Part shown: positions 1 through 9,037 of the stretch, piece by piece | Numbering within the stretch: the first letter of the stretch is position 1 | Layout of the letters: each line of letters starts with the position of its first letter | NCBI GenBank assembly: GCA_019677205.1 | Contig: JAAMXY010003327.1 | Span: forward strand, 1-21,549 | Origin: Pinguiococcus pyrenoidosus | Taxonomy: Eukaryota > Sar > Pinguiophyceae > Pinguiochrysidales > Pinguiochrysidaceae | DNA: 21,549 nt | Reading direction: 5' to 3' | The notes under the pieces: model-generated | Database searches by the model: none | Seen by the model: only the letters and a program-made list of their open reading frames with translations | What the model was told of the DNA's origin: nothing | Position numbers and translations under genes: made by a program

Positions 1-60
1 AGATGAGATGAGATGAGATGAGATGAGATGAGATGAGATGAGATGAGATGAGATGAGATG
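1..60. repeat. (AGATG)n microsatellite
   Basis: About twelve perfect tandem copies of the pentamer AGATG run from the window edge to base 60, so the full array may be longer. It lies just downstream of the CCDC146 stop codon. Confidence 0.97.
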
Positions 61-95
61 AAATACACCATTGAATCAGCTGAGGCAAATGCTTC

Positions 96-2903
96 TTAGA
101 TTTCGATGGGCACTGCCTGTGGCGCCTTGATGTGCCGCATGGAGGCCCCTGCATCCTGTGGCTTGAACGGTGCAAAGGCTCCGTAAGGCTTCGGCAGCCC
201 ATCTGCCTGCCGCGCCGGTTGGTTGATGCCGTCTGGAATGTAGGCGTTCGGTCTGGGCTCCGCCGTCGAGCGCAGCTGGTGGAGCGGCGCGTCCTTGAGA
301 CCTGCCAAGGACGCCTCCGACTGCTCGCGCATCTCCTGGCTCTTCAGGGCGAGGCGGTCTTTCTCGACGCGATAAAGCGTCCGCTCCGCCTCTGCTGTTG
401 GCGCCTCTCCGTGCTGGATGCGGAACTTGGCGTCGTCCAGCTCCTTGACGATCCTGGCCTTCTCCGCCTGCAGCTTCATGGCGGTGGCCTGGTACATGCT
501 GACCTCGGACACCGTGGCCATCATCTTCCTCGTGACGTCCCGGATCCGCGACTGGAACTCGTTGATCTGGCGGGCCAGCACCGTGGCCTCCGTCTGCCCC
601 ACGCTGGCCTTGCCGCGCAGCTCGTCGACCAGTGTGTTGACCTCGTCCAGCGCGAGGTCCTTCTCGAGCAGCTGGTCTCTCTTCTTGTGCAGCCGCTCCT
701 CCAGCAGCTTGATCTTGTCGCCGAGCTGCTCGACGTCCGGGTCCTCGCCGGGCAGCGCGCGCCAGCGTTCGGTGTTGGCCGGGTCTTCGAGCGCCAGGCA
801 CAGCTCGTCGGTGATGGACTTCTCGATCTGGAGCTCCTGCGCCAGAGACGCGACGGTGGCGTTGAGCTCCGGCAGATCGGACACCTTCTTCTTCGCTACT
901 TCGTTCTGGCGCCGGAGCTCCGACAGCTGCAGGCGCAGCAGCCGCAGCTCCTCCTGCTTCTCGGTCAGCGCCATCTCTCCGCGCTTCAGGGTCTCCTCCT
1001 GGAGATTCGCCTTCTCGTACAGGATGCACAACTCGTCGTTGCGGTCGATGAGCTGCACGCCGGTCATGTTGCGGGCGGAGACGGCGTCTTCGAACTGCTT
1101 CTTCAGGCGCAGCATGTCGCCCTCCAGGCCGTTGATGATGCTGTTGAGCTTGTCGATCTCGACGATCTGCTGCTCCACCTTCTCCTGCTGCCGCCGGTAC
1201 TCCGCCTGAGCCTTGTTGGTGTCAAGGCGCAGCGCATCACGTTGGGTCTGAGCAGCTTGGTGCGCCGCGCGCTCCTTTTGCAGCGCGCGGTCCTTGGCAC
1301 CGGACTCGGCGCGCAGGATGTCCACTTCGTTCTGGAGGATCCGGATCTTCTCGCGCATCTCCGCCTGCGCCTGGTTGCTGCTCTGGATCAGGTTCACGTA
1401 CTTGTTGCGCTCGCTCTTCACCACGTCGTACAGCGAGCTGAACTCCTTGAGTCGCGTGTTGACGTCGTTGCACTTCTTCGTGAGATCCAGGATGACCAGC
1501 TCCTTGATCCGAACCTGCTCGCACGTGTCCTTCTCCGCCGCCTTGACGCGGATCGCCTCCCGCGAGCGGAGCTCTCGCTGCGCGTTCAGCACGCTGAGGA
1601 TCTTCACCTGGCGCCGCTCCTCCGACTGCCACTTGGCCAGCTCTTCCTCCAGCCCGTCCACTTCCTCCACCAGCGCGTCCAACTGGGCTCGCTTGTCCTG
1701 CTCGATGTTCTCCTGCTGCAGGAAGCGCGTGATGAGGATGTCCACCTCCGCCTTGGTCTCGTCCTGCTCCTTCCGAAGCCGCTTGTTCTCTTCCCGGTAC
1801 AGGCGCACGAGGTTCTCGTTCTCCTTGACGGTGGCCTCCAGCTGCGGAAGCACCTCCTTGAGGCTATCCGCGATGGCGCGCTTCTTCCGCAGCTTCCTTC
1901 TGGCCAAGCCCAGCTCCTTCTTCGCGATGTTGAGCTTGTCGTTCTCGTGGCGATTATTATCCTCCGCCGCCCGAAGGCGGATCTCCGTTTCCACGCGCAC
2001 CGTGTTGAGCTCGTGCTCGTAGGTCCGGGCACCGTCCAGCGCGGCCTCCATCGCGCTCACCTCCTTCTGCCGCTGCTCGATGGTCTCCTTGTGAAGCGCC
2101 AGCTTCCGCTCCAGACTTGCCCTGACTTCCTCGGCCTCCTGCTTCTTGACAGTCTGCCGCTTGATCTCGTCGTCGCAGGCGTTGCTCCGGCCTTCCACCT
2201 TCGCAAGCTCGGCCGCGACGGTGGCCACGGCCTTTGCCACCGACTCGGCCTGCTTCTGTATTCGCATGGGCTCCATCGCCGCCTTCTGTGCCTGAGTCTG
2301 CAGCTCCTTGAGCTCGCGGCCCGACTCCTCCACGGTGGCCTCCAAGCGGGTGTGCATCTGAAGCAGCTGGTCCTTCTCCTGGAGGGCGCCCTCGTAGGCC
2401 TCCTGAAGGCGGGCGAGCTCCGCCGTCGCGTCCTCAAGCTGCTTCTCCATCGCGCATAGCTCTGGCTTGACGACGCTCTCGTTCTCCTCCTTGATCTCGT
2501 CGCAGCGAAGGGAGAGCTCCTGCAGCTGCCGCCTCAGCTCGGCCACTCGGTACTTGGCCATGGTGTATTGCTGCTCGGCCTCGTCGACGCTTTTCTGCGC
2601 CGCTTCCTGTTCGGCTTCGAGGCTCTGCAGCCGAGCGACCTCCGAGTCATGTCGCACTCGTGCCTTTTCTACGGCCACTTTCTCGCCGAGGACCTCGTTG
2701 TTCAAGGCCTTGGCACGCTTGAGGAGCAGCGTCTCCTGGTCGCGAACTGCCAGAACAGCCTGGTAGAGCTCCGAGTAGCGCGAGCGGTACAAGTCCGCCT
2801 CGGCCGTGCTCAGCTTCTTGCTCTCCTCCAGATCCTGCAGCAGCGAGAAGGCAATCGAGCCCTCCAGATCCTGGCCCGCCAGGGGATCTTCCACGGAAAC
2901 CAT
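96..2903 (-). CDS. CCDC146: CCDC146/MBO2-like axonemal coiled-coil protein
   Basis: Single-exon gene of 935 residues, close to the roughly 950 of animal CCDC146. The protein is almost entirely long alpha-helical coiled coil rich in Glu, Lys, Gln and Arg. Two parts look diagnostic: a block around residues 740-770 reading HKKRDQLLEKDLALDEVN, and the C-terminus, where NAYIPDG, LPKPYGAFAPFKP and MRHIKAPQ are followed by the terminal PIEI. I recall this C-terminal signature from CCDC146 and from Chlamydomonas MBO2. Family knowledge: MBO2 is needed for the normal flagellar waveform (mutants swim only backwards), and CCDC146 is a microtubule-associated protein of axoneme and centriole required for sperm flagella. 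The start is an ATG at 2903-2901. It is head-to-head with another axonemal gene, CFAP210. A long open frame on the opposite strand is a base-composition shadow. Confidence 0.88.
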   Translation of the reverse strand: MVSVEDPLAGQDLEGSIAFSLLQDLEESKKLSTAEADLYRSRYSELYQAVLAVRDQETLLLKRAKALNNEVLGEKVAVEKARVRHDSEVARLQSLEAEQEAAQKSVDEAEQQYTMAKYRVAELRRQLQELSLRCDEIKEENESVVKPELCAMEKQLEDATAELARLQEAYEGALQEKDQLLQMHTRLEATVEESGRELKELQTQAQKAAMEPMRIQKQAESVAKAVATVAAELAKVEGRSNACDDEIKRQTVKKQEAEEVRASLERKLALHKETIEQRQKEVSAMEAALDGARTYEHELNTVRVETEIRLRAAEDNNRHENDKLNIAKKELGLARRKLRKKRAIADSLKEVLPQLEATVKENENLVRLYREENKRLRKEQDETKAEVDILITRFLQQENIEQDKRAQLDALVEEVDGLEEELAKWQSEERRQVKILSVLNAQRELRSREAIRVKAAEKDTCEQVRIKELVILDLTKKCNDVNTRLKEFSSLYDVVKSERNKYVNLIQSSNQAQAEMREKIRILQNEVDILRAESGAKDRALQKERAAHQAAQTQRDALRLDTNKAQAEYRRQQEKVEQQIVEIDKLNSIINGLEGDMLRLKKQFEDAVSARNMTGVQLIDRNDELCILYEKANLQEETLKRGEMALTEKQEELRLLRLQLSELRRQNEVAKKKVSDLPELNATVASLAQELQIEKSITDELCLALEDPANTERWRALPGEDPDVEQLGDKIKLLEERLHKKRDQLLEKDLALDEVNTLVDELRGKASVGQTEATVLARQINEFQSRIRDVTRKMMATVSEVSMYQATAMKLQAEKARIVKELDDAKFRIQHGEAPTAEAERTLYRVEKDRLALKSQEMREQSEASLAGLKDAPLHQLRSTAEPRPNAYIPDGINQPARQADGLPKPYGAFAPFKPQDAGASMRHIKAPQAVPIEI

Positions 2904-3353
2904 GCTGCAAGCCCCTGCCAGAGAAACGTCTGCCCGCTGCCGCTGCTTGCCACGCGCTCAGATCACTGCCTCCATTTCCAAATCGTTGGCCCCTATCGCC
3001 AGCTGCCCTCTCGAGCCCCGACCCGAGCGATTGCGTCCCCAAAGGGTGAAGTCGGCCTGCCTGTGGCCCCCAGGAGGCGCCGCGAGAACCCTATGAAACT
3101 TCCCCGGACCCATCAGCTGAGCACTGTCAGCTGATTCTCCGTCTTTCCTTGAAGCTTATTCTGGCTGATCATAGCAACCGCAAACCGTTCCATCCGACAG
3201 ATATGGACAGATGCGGCCCGGACCCGCCCAGAAACCGTCCGGACCTGTACGGGTCCGGACAGAGCACAAAACGTCGCGAAACCGCTTGGCCAGCGCCGGG
3301 GGCCTTCACTACGCCTGACGGACCTGATCAGAGTGCCGAGCTGCATAGTGAGG
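2904..3353. promoter_or_regulatory. shared divergent 5' region of CCDC146 and CFAP210
   Basis: 450 bp separate the two start codons, so both genes must be driven from this interval. It contains no conserved coding frame. The clearest structure is an inverted repeat at 3237-3260 (arms GTCCGGACC and GGTCCGGAC). No TATA box is obvious. The role as a bidirectional promoter is inferred from gene order. Confidence 0.5.
3237..3260. repeat. 9-bp inverted repeat in the divergent promoter
   Basis: Perfect arms GTCCGGACC (3237-3245) and GGTCCGGAC (3252-3260) flank a six-base spacer. The position, about 95-115 bp upstream of the CFAP210 ATG, would suit a dimeric factor site, but that is inference. A related GGCCCGGACCC stretch lies shortly upstream. 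Confidence 0.55.
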
Positions 3354-4910
3354 ATGAAGGCTTCTTCCCGAGCCCACGGCGTGCTGATCACGCGGGCGGA
3401 GCTGGAGCGCATGCGCCGCTCCGTTGAGGACGCTCCGGAGAAGACTGACGAGGCTCTCAAGGTGGCAACCTTCAAGGAACCTCGCCTCCGCCCTGGGCCC
3501 GGCAGCTCTAACGGCCTTCGTTTGCACAATACAGAGGGAGCATCTCAAGAAGCTCAGCTCGGACAGGGTGAAGAACTGGCCGAATACCTTGCAGGCGATG
3601 CGGCGGCGCAAAGAGAACTGGAAGCGCGAAAAGCTAGCGGCAGAAGGTGAGCGAAGTTCGAAGGGGAAGATTAGCGAGCTGCTGCATGAGCTTTGCGGCA
3701 TAACCTCACGCTACTTGCAGAGGCTCAACGTCAAGAGCTTGATCGGCAAGAGGCGGCGCTGCAGGAAGAACTGCGGAAGGCCGCAATTGCTCGGGCGGAG
3801 AAGCTCATCTACGACGAAACGGACCGAATGAAGCAGCTCAAGTCGCAGAAGCTGTTCATGAACGTCCTCGAGGACCGGAAGGTCCAGGTCGTCGACAACG
3901 CGAAGCGAAAGGTCATCGAGAAGGAGGAGGATCAGAAGTATTATGCGGTTCTCAGGAAGCAGCTGCAGGATTCAGACCAGCGAGACATGGTGGAGCAGGA
4001 GCGCCGGCGCGAGAATGCGCGCCAAGTGGCGAGAGTGCAGGCCGCGCAGCTTGTGGAGGCTCGCGAGCGGTACATCGCCAAGCTGGAGGCGGCAAAGAAG
4101 GATGGAGATGCCGTCATCAAAAGCGCCCAGGAAGCACTCAAGCAGGAAGCGGCCGAGCGTCGAGCCGTGATTGAGAAGGAAAAGAAGGCCATCCGGGACA
4201 TGGTGGCAGCGAATGATCAGTTGAAGTCCATGAGAGTCGGTGACGACGTCATTGAAGCGAAGGAGGAGGAGAAGAGGAAGAAGGAGCGCGAGGTGCTCGA
4301 GAAGCGCGACAGGGACCGCAAGGCCTACCTCAGGAAGTGCTTCGAAGAGAAGCAGGCGTTCCGGCAGAAGCTCATCGACCGGGCCACGGAGGAGCTCCAG
4401 AAGCGCACTGAGAACGAGGAAGAGCGGGTCGAACGGGAGCTCAAGGAGGCCAGGGACCGGGAGGACGCGGCTGCCCAGCGCAAGCGCGAGATGCAGATGG
4501 AGCAGCGGCGACTCATCGACGAGTCGCGCCTCTCCCAGATCGCGCGGCTGCAGCGCGAGAAGGAAGAGCAAGATCGCCAAGCAAGTGAGCTTGCGAGCAA
4601 GTGGCGCAAGGAGGCGCAGGACGCCGCCCAGCGAGACGCGGACGAGAAACGAAAGCGGTACCAAACAGCTTTGGAGGTGCAGGAAGACCTCCGGAAGCAG
4701 GTCCTGCAGCGACAAAAAATGCGCGAAGACGAGCGCGCCGGACTCGCAAAGGAGGTGGTCGACTACCGCGCAAAGCAAGAAGCCGACGACAACACCTTCC
4801 TAAGGGTTCTGGAGGAAGAGATCGACACAGCGAAGCGACAGGGCAAAAACACTCTGCTTCTAGAGAGGCTGCGCCATGCGCCTCGTGAGGATCTGATCGC
4901 AGCTCTATAA
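3354..4910 (+). CDS. CFAP210: CFAP210 (CCDC173)-like doublet-microtubule inner protein
   Basis: Three exons: 3354-3461, 3535-3646 and 3721-4910, separated by introns of 73 and 74 bp with AG|GT donors, giving 469 residues. The splices join a short N-terminal segment (GVLITRAELERMRRS), then a block containing RVKNWPNTLQAMRRRKENW, then a long charged helix starting AQRQELDRQEAALQEEL. This order (VxITxAExER, then KNWxNTxxxMxxKK, then an AEKLIYDETDRMK-type helix) is the CFAP210 pattern as I remember it. FAP210 is a filamentous microtubule inner protein of motile cilia, seen in the B-tubule of Chlamydomonas doublets. The ATG at 3354 is the first in frame; a GTG further upstream is not a plausible start. 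CFAP45, CFAP53 and MNS1 are similar coiled-coil inner proteins and are the alternatives. Confidence 0.82.
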
Positions 4911-5310
<400 letters not shown>

Positions 5311-6093
5311 TCAGCATTCGGCGTCACCGTGTCCCGTGTACTCGGTCGGACCTGCCAAGGCCGCATAGGTGTTGCCGAACTCGTCGGCCACATTGATGAT
5401 GTTGCCCGTGAAAATGATGTCGCAGTACGTGATGTCCGCGTAGTAGGACCAGCCTCGCGGCAGCGATCGAAAGCGAGCGCCCAGATCATCAAGCACCGCC
5501 TCACCGCAGAAGTTCTCCGCGTCCGCAACGAGGCCGCTTTGGAGGCGGCAGATCTGCATCACGTACTTGTTGCCTTCGCGGTCGACGAGATAGTACACTC
5601 GCGACAGGAACGGCCAGATCGCCGTGTTGCCCGGCCGCAGGACGAGGCGCTGAAGATATGGACCGAGCTGCGCTGTGTCCAGATCCACCGGCCGATTGCC
5701 ATAGTTGACGTAGTTGACCAGACCACCCGTAGCAGACGGAATTTGGATGGTCTCCAAGGCTCCAGAGAGCCCCATCTCGGTGAACATCGGCACGAAAATG
5801 CGCTGGGCGCCGTACAGACGGATCAGATCATTGCCTGGAAGCGCGAGCTGGACGTCTTCCTCGGTCAGGTTCCCGAAATGCGCCACGTCGCATCCGTTGG
5901 CGAGGCCGCTTCCGGGAGGCGCCTCCAGCAGCTCGAAGTTGTACGTCACCAGGTCGAAGCGGCCGTCCGGCCGGACCGGCGTGCTCACGACGATCTCGCA
6001 GAAGAAGGTGCCGGTCACGTCGAGGAGCTCGTCGGCGCGCGCCGCGCTCAAGAGCGCCACGGCCGCACTCGCAAGCATTAGAAAGCACCCCAT
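5311..6093 (-). CDS. secreted protein of unknown function
   Basis: The ATG at 6093-6091 gives 260 residues beginning with a clear signal peptide (MGCFLMLASAAVALLSAARA, cleavage likely near residue 20). The frame stays open further upstream, but there it shows no plausible N-terminus. The mature part has about six cysteines and no further membrane segment. A C-terminal pattern of YYLVDREGNKYVMQIC, then LGARFRSLPRGWSYYADI, then ADEFGNTYAAL resembles small secreted or periplasmic proteins that I vaguely associate with the motifs GNxYxMQ, LPxGWxY and DExxNTY. I cannot name a domain or reaction. The gene looks intronless and is divergent from the NAA80-ACTMAP gene. A secreted or cell-surface role is inferred only from the signal peptide. 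Confidence 0.7.
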   Translation of the reverse strand: MGCFLMLASAAVALLSAARADELLDVTGTFFCEIVVSTPVRPDGRFDLVTYNFELLEAPPGSGLANGCDVAHFGNLTEEDVQLALPGNDLIRLYGAQRIFVPMFTEMGLSGALETIQIPSATGGLVNYVNYGNRPVDLDTAQLGPYLQRLVLRPGNTAIWPFLSRVYYLVDREGNKYVMQICRLQSGLVADAENFCGEAVLDDLGARFRSLPRGWSYYADITYCDIIFTGNIINVADEFGNTYAALAGPTEYTGHGDAEC

Positions 6094-6848
6094 GTCGATT
6101 CTGGCGGCGTTGTCCACTCTCTCGCTCTCGGCGGACGCAGTCCAAAACGCAGCGTACCGTGCCTTGGGAAAAAGATCCGACGAGACATCGGCTTCGGGCT
6201 TCAGATTTGGGCCGCGTCGTCTGAGCCAAAGAATTGGTGTCCGGCCGCAAATCCGCTTCGGCAGCCTTCGTATGGCCCAAGTCTGGCCGCGACTCGGATC
6301 CGGCCCAAAGATCAAAGATCCACTTCAGGACCCGGCGGGTTTTGCCGGACGAAAGCCTGGCGATCCCAGCAGGCCTGTGCCGCTGGGAGGTGGACGGTGT
6401 CCCCTGTCCTACAGGCTGGACAATTGCGTTCCAGAGCGGTTTTTGACCGCACCCGTCAATGCCATGCCGTAGTAAAGCAGAGGCGTACGGCGGCTGGGGC
6501 CAGACTTGGTGACCGTGGCTCAATCACAGCTGCAGCAGGCGAGACTTCCCGAAGAGGAGAAGGGCCCCCGCTGGTGACGTCAGTGGCTGGGGGTTGTTGT
6601 CGCTGAATGGCGCTGCGCTGATCGCCCTGCATCCCGGGTGAAGGAACCAAGAAAACCGGGAAAGGGCCAAACGGGCGAAGAGGACAGAAAGCAAAATAGC
6701 AAAATCCGTCCAACGGCAATCTTGTTTCCATCACCCAACCTGAACCAGAATTGGCGGATTTTCGAGGGCATCTCAGATTTGCAGGATTTGATCCAAACGG
6801 CCAGGGTTTCGCGCCTCTTCTTCGCCAGCTGCTCTCGGACGCTGAGCC
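6094..6848. other. 755-bp divergent intergenic region
   Basis: Lies between the starts of the secreted-protein gene (-) and the NAA80-ACTMAP gene (+). No frame here shows conserved protein sequence. A TTTCGCGC motif (6807-6814) lies 35 bp before the plus-strand ATG. The left part is rich in GGCCC/GGGCC words, which may be regulatory or compositional. Confidence 0.55.
6807..6814 (+). promoter_or_regulatory. E2F-like TTTSSCGC motif upstream of NAA80-ACTMAP
   Basis: TTTCGCGC fits the E2F/DP consensus TTTSSCGC and ends 35 bp upstream of the start codon in sense orientation. Three other plus-strand genes in the window carry the same consensus upstream. Function is inferred from motif and position only. 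Confidence 0.3.
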
Positions 6849-8586
6849 ATGGAGTGCATGGCGCTGCACGATGCGCCTGAAGCGGATCGTGCACAGCTCA
6901 TGCACATGGCGGCGGCGCTGCTGGTGCGCGGCTTGCGGGTTTTTGATGCCGATCAGCTGATCTGAAGATCTGGTGTTTCTTTTCGCCAAAAGGAGGAAGA
7001 ATGGCCCTCCAGAGGGGGGCTCTCCCACCGGATCCGCACCATGCAGGCTACGGCTCACGCTGGAGGCCTTCCCGTCACGCTACTGCTGCTTGATGAGACC
7101 AGGAAGCTTGTCGGGCACGGCGTCTTGCGCGAAGCATCGGAGATGCCGGATTCGCGCGCGTGTGTAGTCTATTCTGTGGTGATCTCCTCGACCCAAAGGT
7201 TCGCAGTCAACCTTCTGGTCTTCCCTAAGCAGCCGCTGGCACGTCCGCATCGACTGAACATCCTTTGGCAACCAGGGGCTCCGGGCTTGGGCGGCATCTT
7301 ATGACTCAAATCGAGAGCTACGCGAGAGAACTGCCAGAGCAGTACGGGTACGTCTACTTGGAGGCGCGAGAGGGCGTGGCCGGCTTCTACGAGCGCATTG
7401 GCTACGGTTTTGCGTCTGCGGTCAACGTGGGGTAAGCTGAAAGAGCGTTGTCTAGCGTGCTTGGAGCGGGTTCTGAGACAACCTGAGGGGTTGGAACCAG
7501 GCGTGTCTTTCGCCTACTGGCGGAGGACAGCATCTCGGGCATCGCGGCAATGCTGAGCAAGAAGCGCCAGCAGGTCAAGGGCGATGAGGCAGGGCCGCAA
7601 GAGAGCTGGATGAGGAAGCGCTTGCGCGAGAAGAACCCCCTCGAGTGGCGTGACCGTGAATCGGCGTTGGCTCACGTGCGAAGCGAGCTCGCCCGCTGCT
7701 CAAAAAGCTCAGACCGCGCCTCGTGGAAGGTGCGAGGCGCGAGAAGGGTGCAGCTCCAGAGCTAGTGAACTGCTTTACGAAGGCTTCTGCTCCCTAGGCC
7801 CGACTCCTCGACGTGCCTTGGGAGCGCCAAATCGGGCCTTCTTGTGGCCTGTCGATCTTGCGCATGGTTGCTGGCTACTTGTCTGTCAGTCTGGACGGAC
7901 CACGGGCCTCCCTCTTGGATGCTGCGCGGGAAAGGGGATACTCGAAGGATGGAGAGATCTTCTGCATAGACCATTTGCGCAGTCTCGCATTAGAGGAGTT
8001 GCAGCTCTCCGACGACCAGGTGCCGTGTGCAGGAGGAGAAAGCCTACCACGTGTTTCGCATCCAAGGCTTGCTTCTTGCTTTAGTGGGAGGATTCGGATT
8101 CACCTTCGCCTCCTTCTCGTGCTTCTCCGTTCTCCATAGGTTGAAGTCGTGCCGGTCTCGTCCCTGACGGACTTTGTGCAAAGCGTTGAACACGAGTGCA
8201 GCTCCGGAAGCCTCGTGGCCGTGGCGTACGACCGGGGGGGCGACAACCGTCCGGTGCAAGAGTCTGGCTTGCGTGCACACTGGGCGATATTGACTGGACT
8301 TGCATGGCCCGTCACTTCCGACGAGTGCGACGTGGCGTATCTCGACGCAGCAGACACTCTGGAGCGGTCTGCTTGCGAACAAGCCTCGGAAAGGGTTTTG
8401 GGCGTCTATCAGCACGGCATGTCCCGATTTCTCGCTCTTTGCCCTCTTTCCGAGCTGTACGCGTCAAATGCTCAGCTAATGCAGTCTGCCTTTGACGTCG
8501 ACAACGTCGATATCGCAGCGAAAGTTTGCGTGTTTCGAAAGAGTATGATAGACCGAGGCCAGCCGAGGTGCGGAGACCGATGCTAG
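6849..8586 (+). CDS. NAA80-ACTMAP: NAA80-like acetyltransferase fused to ACTMAP-like actin protease
   Basis: Six exons: 6849-6923, 6993-7198, 7276-7431, 7501-7729, 7798-8019 and 8140-8586, giving 444 residues; introns are 69, 77, 69, 68 and 120 bp, all GT-AG and in phase. Residues 1-160 are a GNAT acetyltransferase of the NAA80 type: ALLEEEWPSR (24-32), then LPVTLLLLD, the acetyl-CoA loop RGSGLGRHLM (94-103) and GFYERIGYGF. A linker includes WMRKRL. Residues 223-444 match ACTMAP (C19orf54): GPSCGLSILRM with likely catalytic Cys238, ARERGYSKDGEIF, and GLRAHWAILTG with likely catalytic His343. In animals ACTMAP removes the acetylated first residue of actin and NAA80 acetylates the exposed acidic end, so both steps would sit in one cytosolic protein. 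An in-frame TAG at 7795-7797 directly before exon 5, and no in-frame ATG ahead of the Cys, argue against a separate ACTMAP gene. Reading through the 68-bp intron would stop the NAA80 half at 7765. Confidence 0.8.
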
Positions 8587-8813
8587 AGCGAAAACCAAGA
8601 TCGATTTTGTCGTGCCCTCGGTGCGCCCTTCCCGCACACCATACCTTTTCGACTCTCCCGCCTCTCTCGTGCCAGCTTCAAGTTTGCCTGGACTGCGGGG
8701 CAGAACCTACTACGCCAATGGAATGCTGGATCTGCAAGCAGGCGACGCGGCGCAAGGCTCTCCGGTTCTGTTTCGGGTCTCCAACCCCCGATTTCAACCT
8801 TCAACCAAAATGA
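8580..8813 (+). CDS. possible 77-residue Cys-rich protein
   Basis: A frame whose ATG (8580-8582) overlaps the last codons and TAG of the NAA80-ACTMAP gene. The product has paired cysteines: CPRC, then a lone Cys, then VCLDCG and MECWICK, a spacing that could bind zinc like a small ribbon or RING-like knuckle. I recognise no family. There is no independent promoter evidence, and in a eukaryote an overlapping start is unlikely to be used, so this could be 3'UTR that looks coding by chance, or an exon spliced in a way I cannot see. Confidence 0.2.
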   Translation: MLERKPRSILSCPRCALPAHHTFSTLPPLSCQLQVCLDCGAEPTTPMECWICKQATRRKALRFCFGSPTPDFNLQPK

Positions 8814-9037
8814 GAAGTATACATGCGGGCGTCTTTTGAAACCGTCGTAAAATATATGGCTATGATTCTGGAAAATAACGCCGAAACGTAGTCATAGTAC
8901 AGTAGGGAATGGGCAGCAGGTTTTTTGGCGCTCTTTTTCTTTTGGTTCGTTCACCCAAGAGCTGCTAGTCCGCTCCCATCAAGCCAGCGGAAGACGTCGG
9001 GCGAGTGCCACTTCACGCTTGATCGCGTCTGGACGCC
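8814..9037. other. short intergenic region upstream of ADA2
   Basis: AT-richer stretch containing AAAATATATGG and a run TTTTTTGGCGC. It presumably holds the 3' end of the preceding transcript and the ADA2 promoter. No coding signal was seen. Confidence 0.5.
8924..8931 (+). promoter_or_regulatory. E2F-like TTTSSCGC motif upstream of ADA2
   Basis: TTTGGCGC, sense orientation, about 107 bp before the ADA2 ATG. Same consensus as at 6807, 13529 and 19911. Confidence 0.3.

Noticed and set aside
132-2459. Very long open frame (775 codons) on the plus strand opposite CCDC146
   Set aside because: Leu/Arg/Gln-rich antisense shadow of a GC-rich coiled-coil gene. It shows no conserved motif, and the opposite frame has clear family signatures.
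3160-3180. Half X-box-like AGCAAC in the flagellar divergent promoter
   Set aside because: Only one half of the RFX consensus is present, and RFX control of cilia is not established outside opisthokonts and some amoebozoans.
3972-4778. Leucine-rich 268-codon minus-strand frame opposite CFAP210
   Set aside because: Antisense of a Glu/Lys/Arg coiled coil. The composition is explained by the real gene.
6456-7058. 200-codon minus-strand frame opposite the start of NAA80-ACTMAP
   Set aside because: It overlaps a gene with recognisable domains and shows no conserved sequence of its own.
7813-8139. ACTMAP as an independent gene starting at a GTG at 7813
   Set aside because: No ATG precedes the catalytic Cys in this frame and a TAG lies directly upstream at 7795. 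Splicing from the NAA80 exon is in phase and uses a typical intron.
8637-8656. A 20-base stretch that matches 10542-10561 in ADA2 at 18 positions
   Set aside because: Too short, with no similarity in the flanks. Probably chance.
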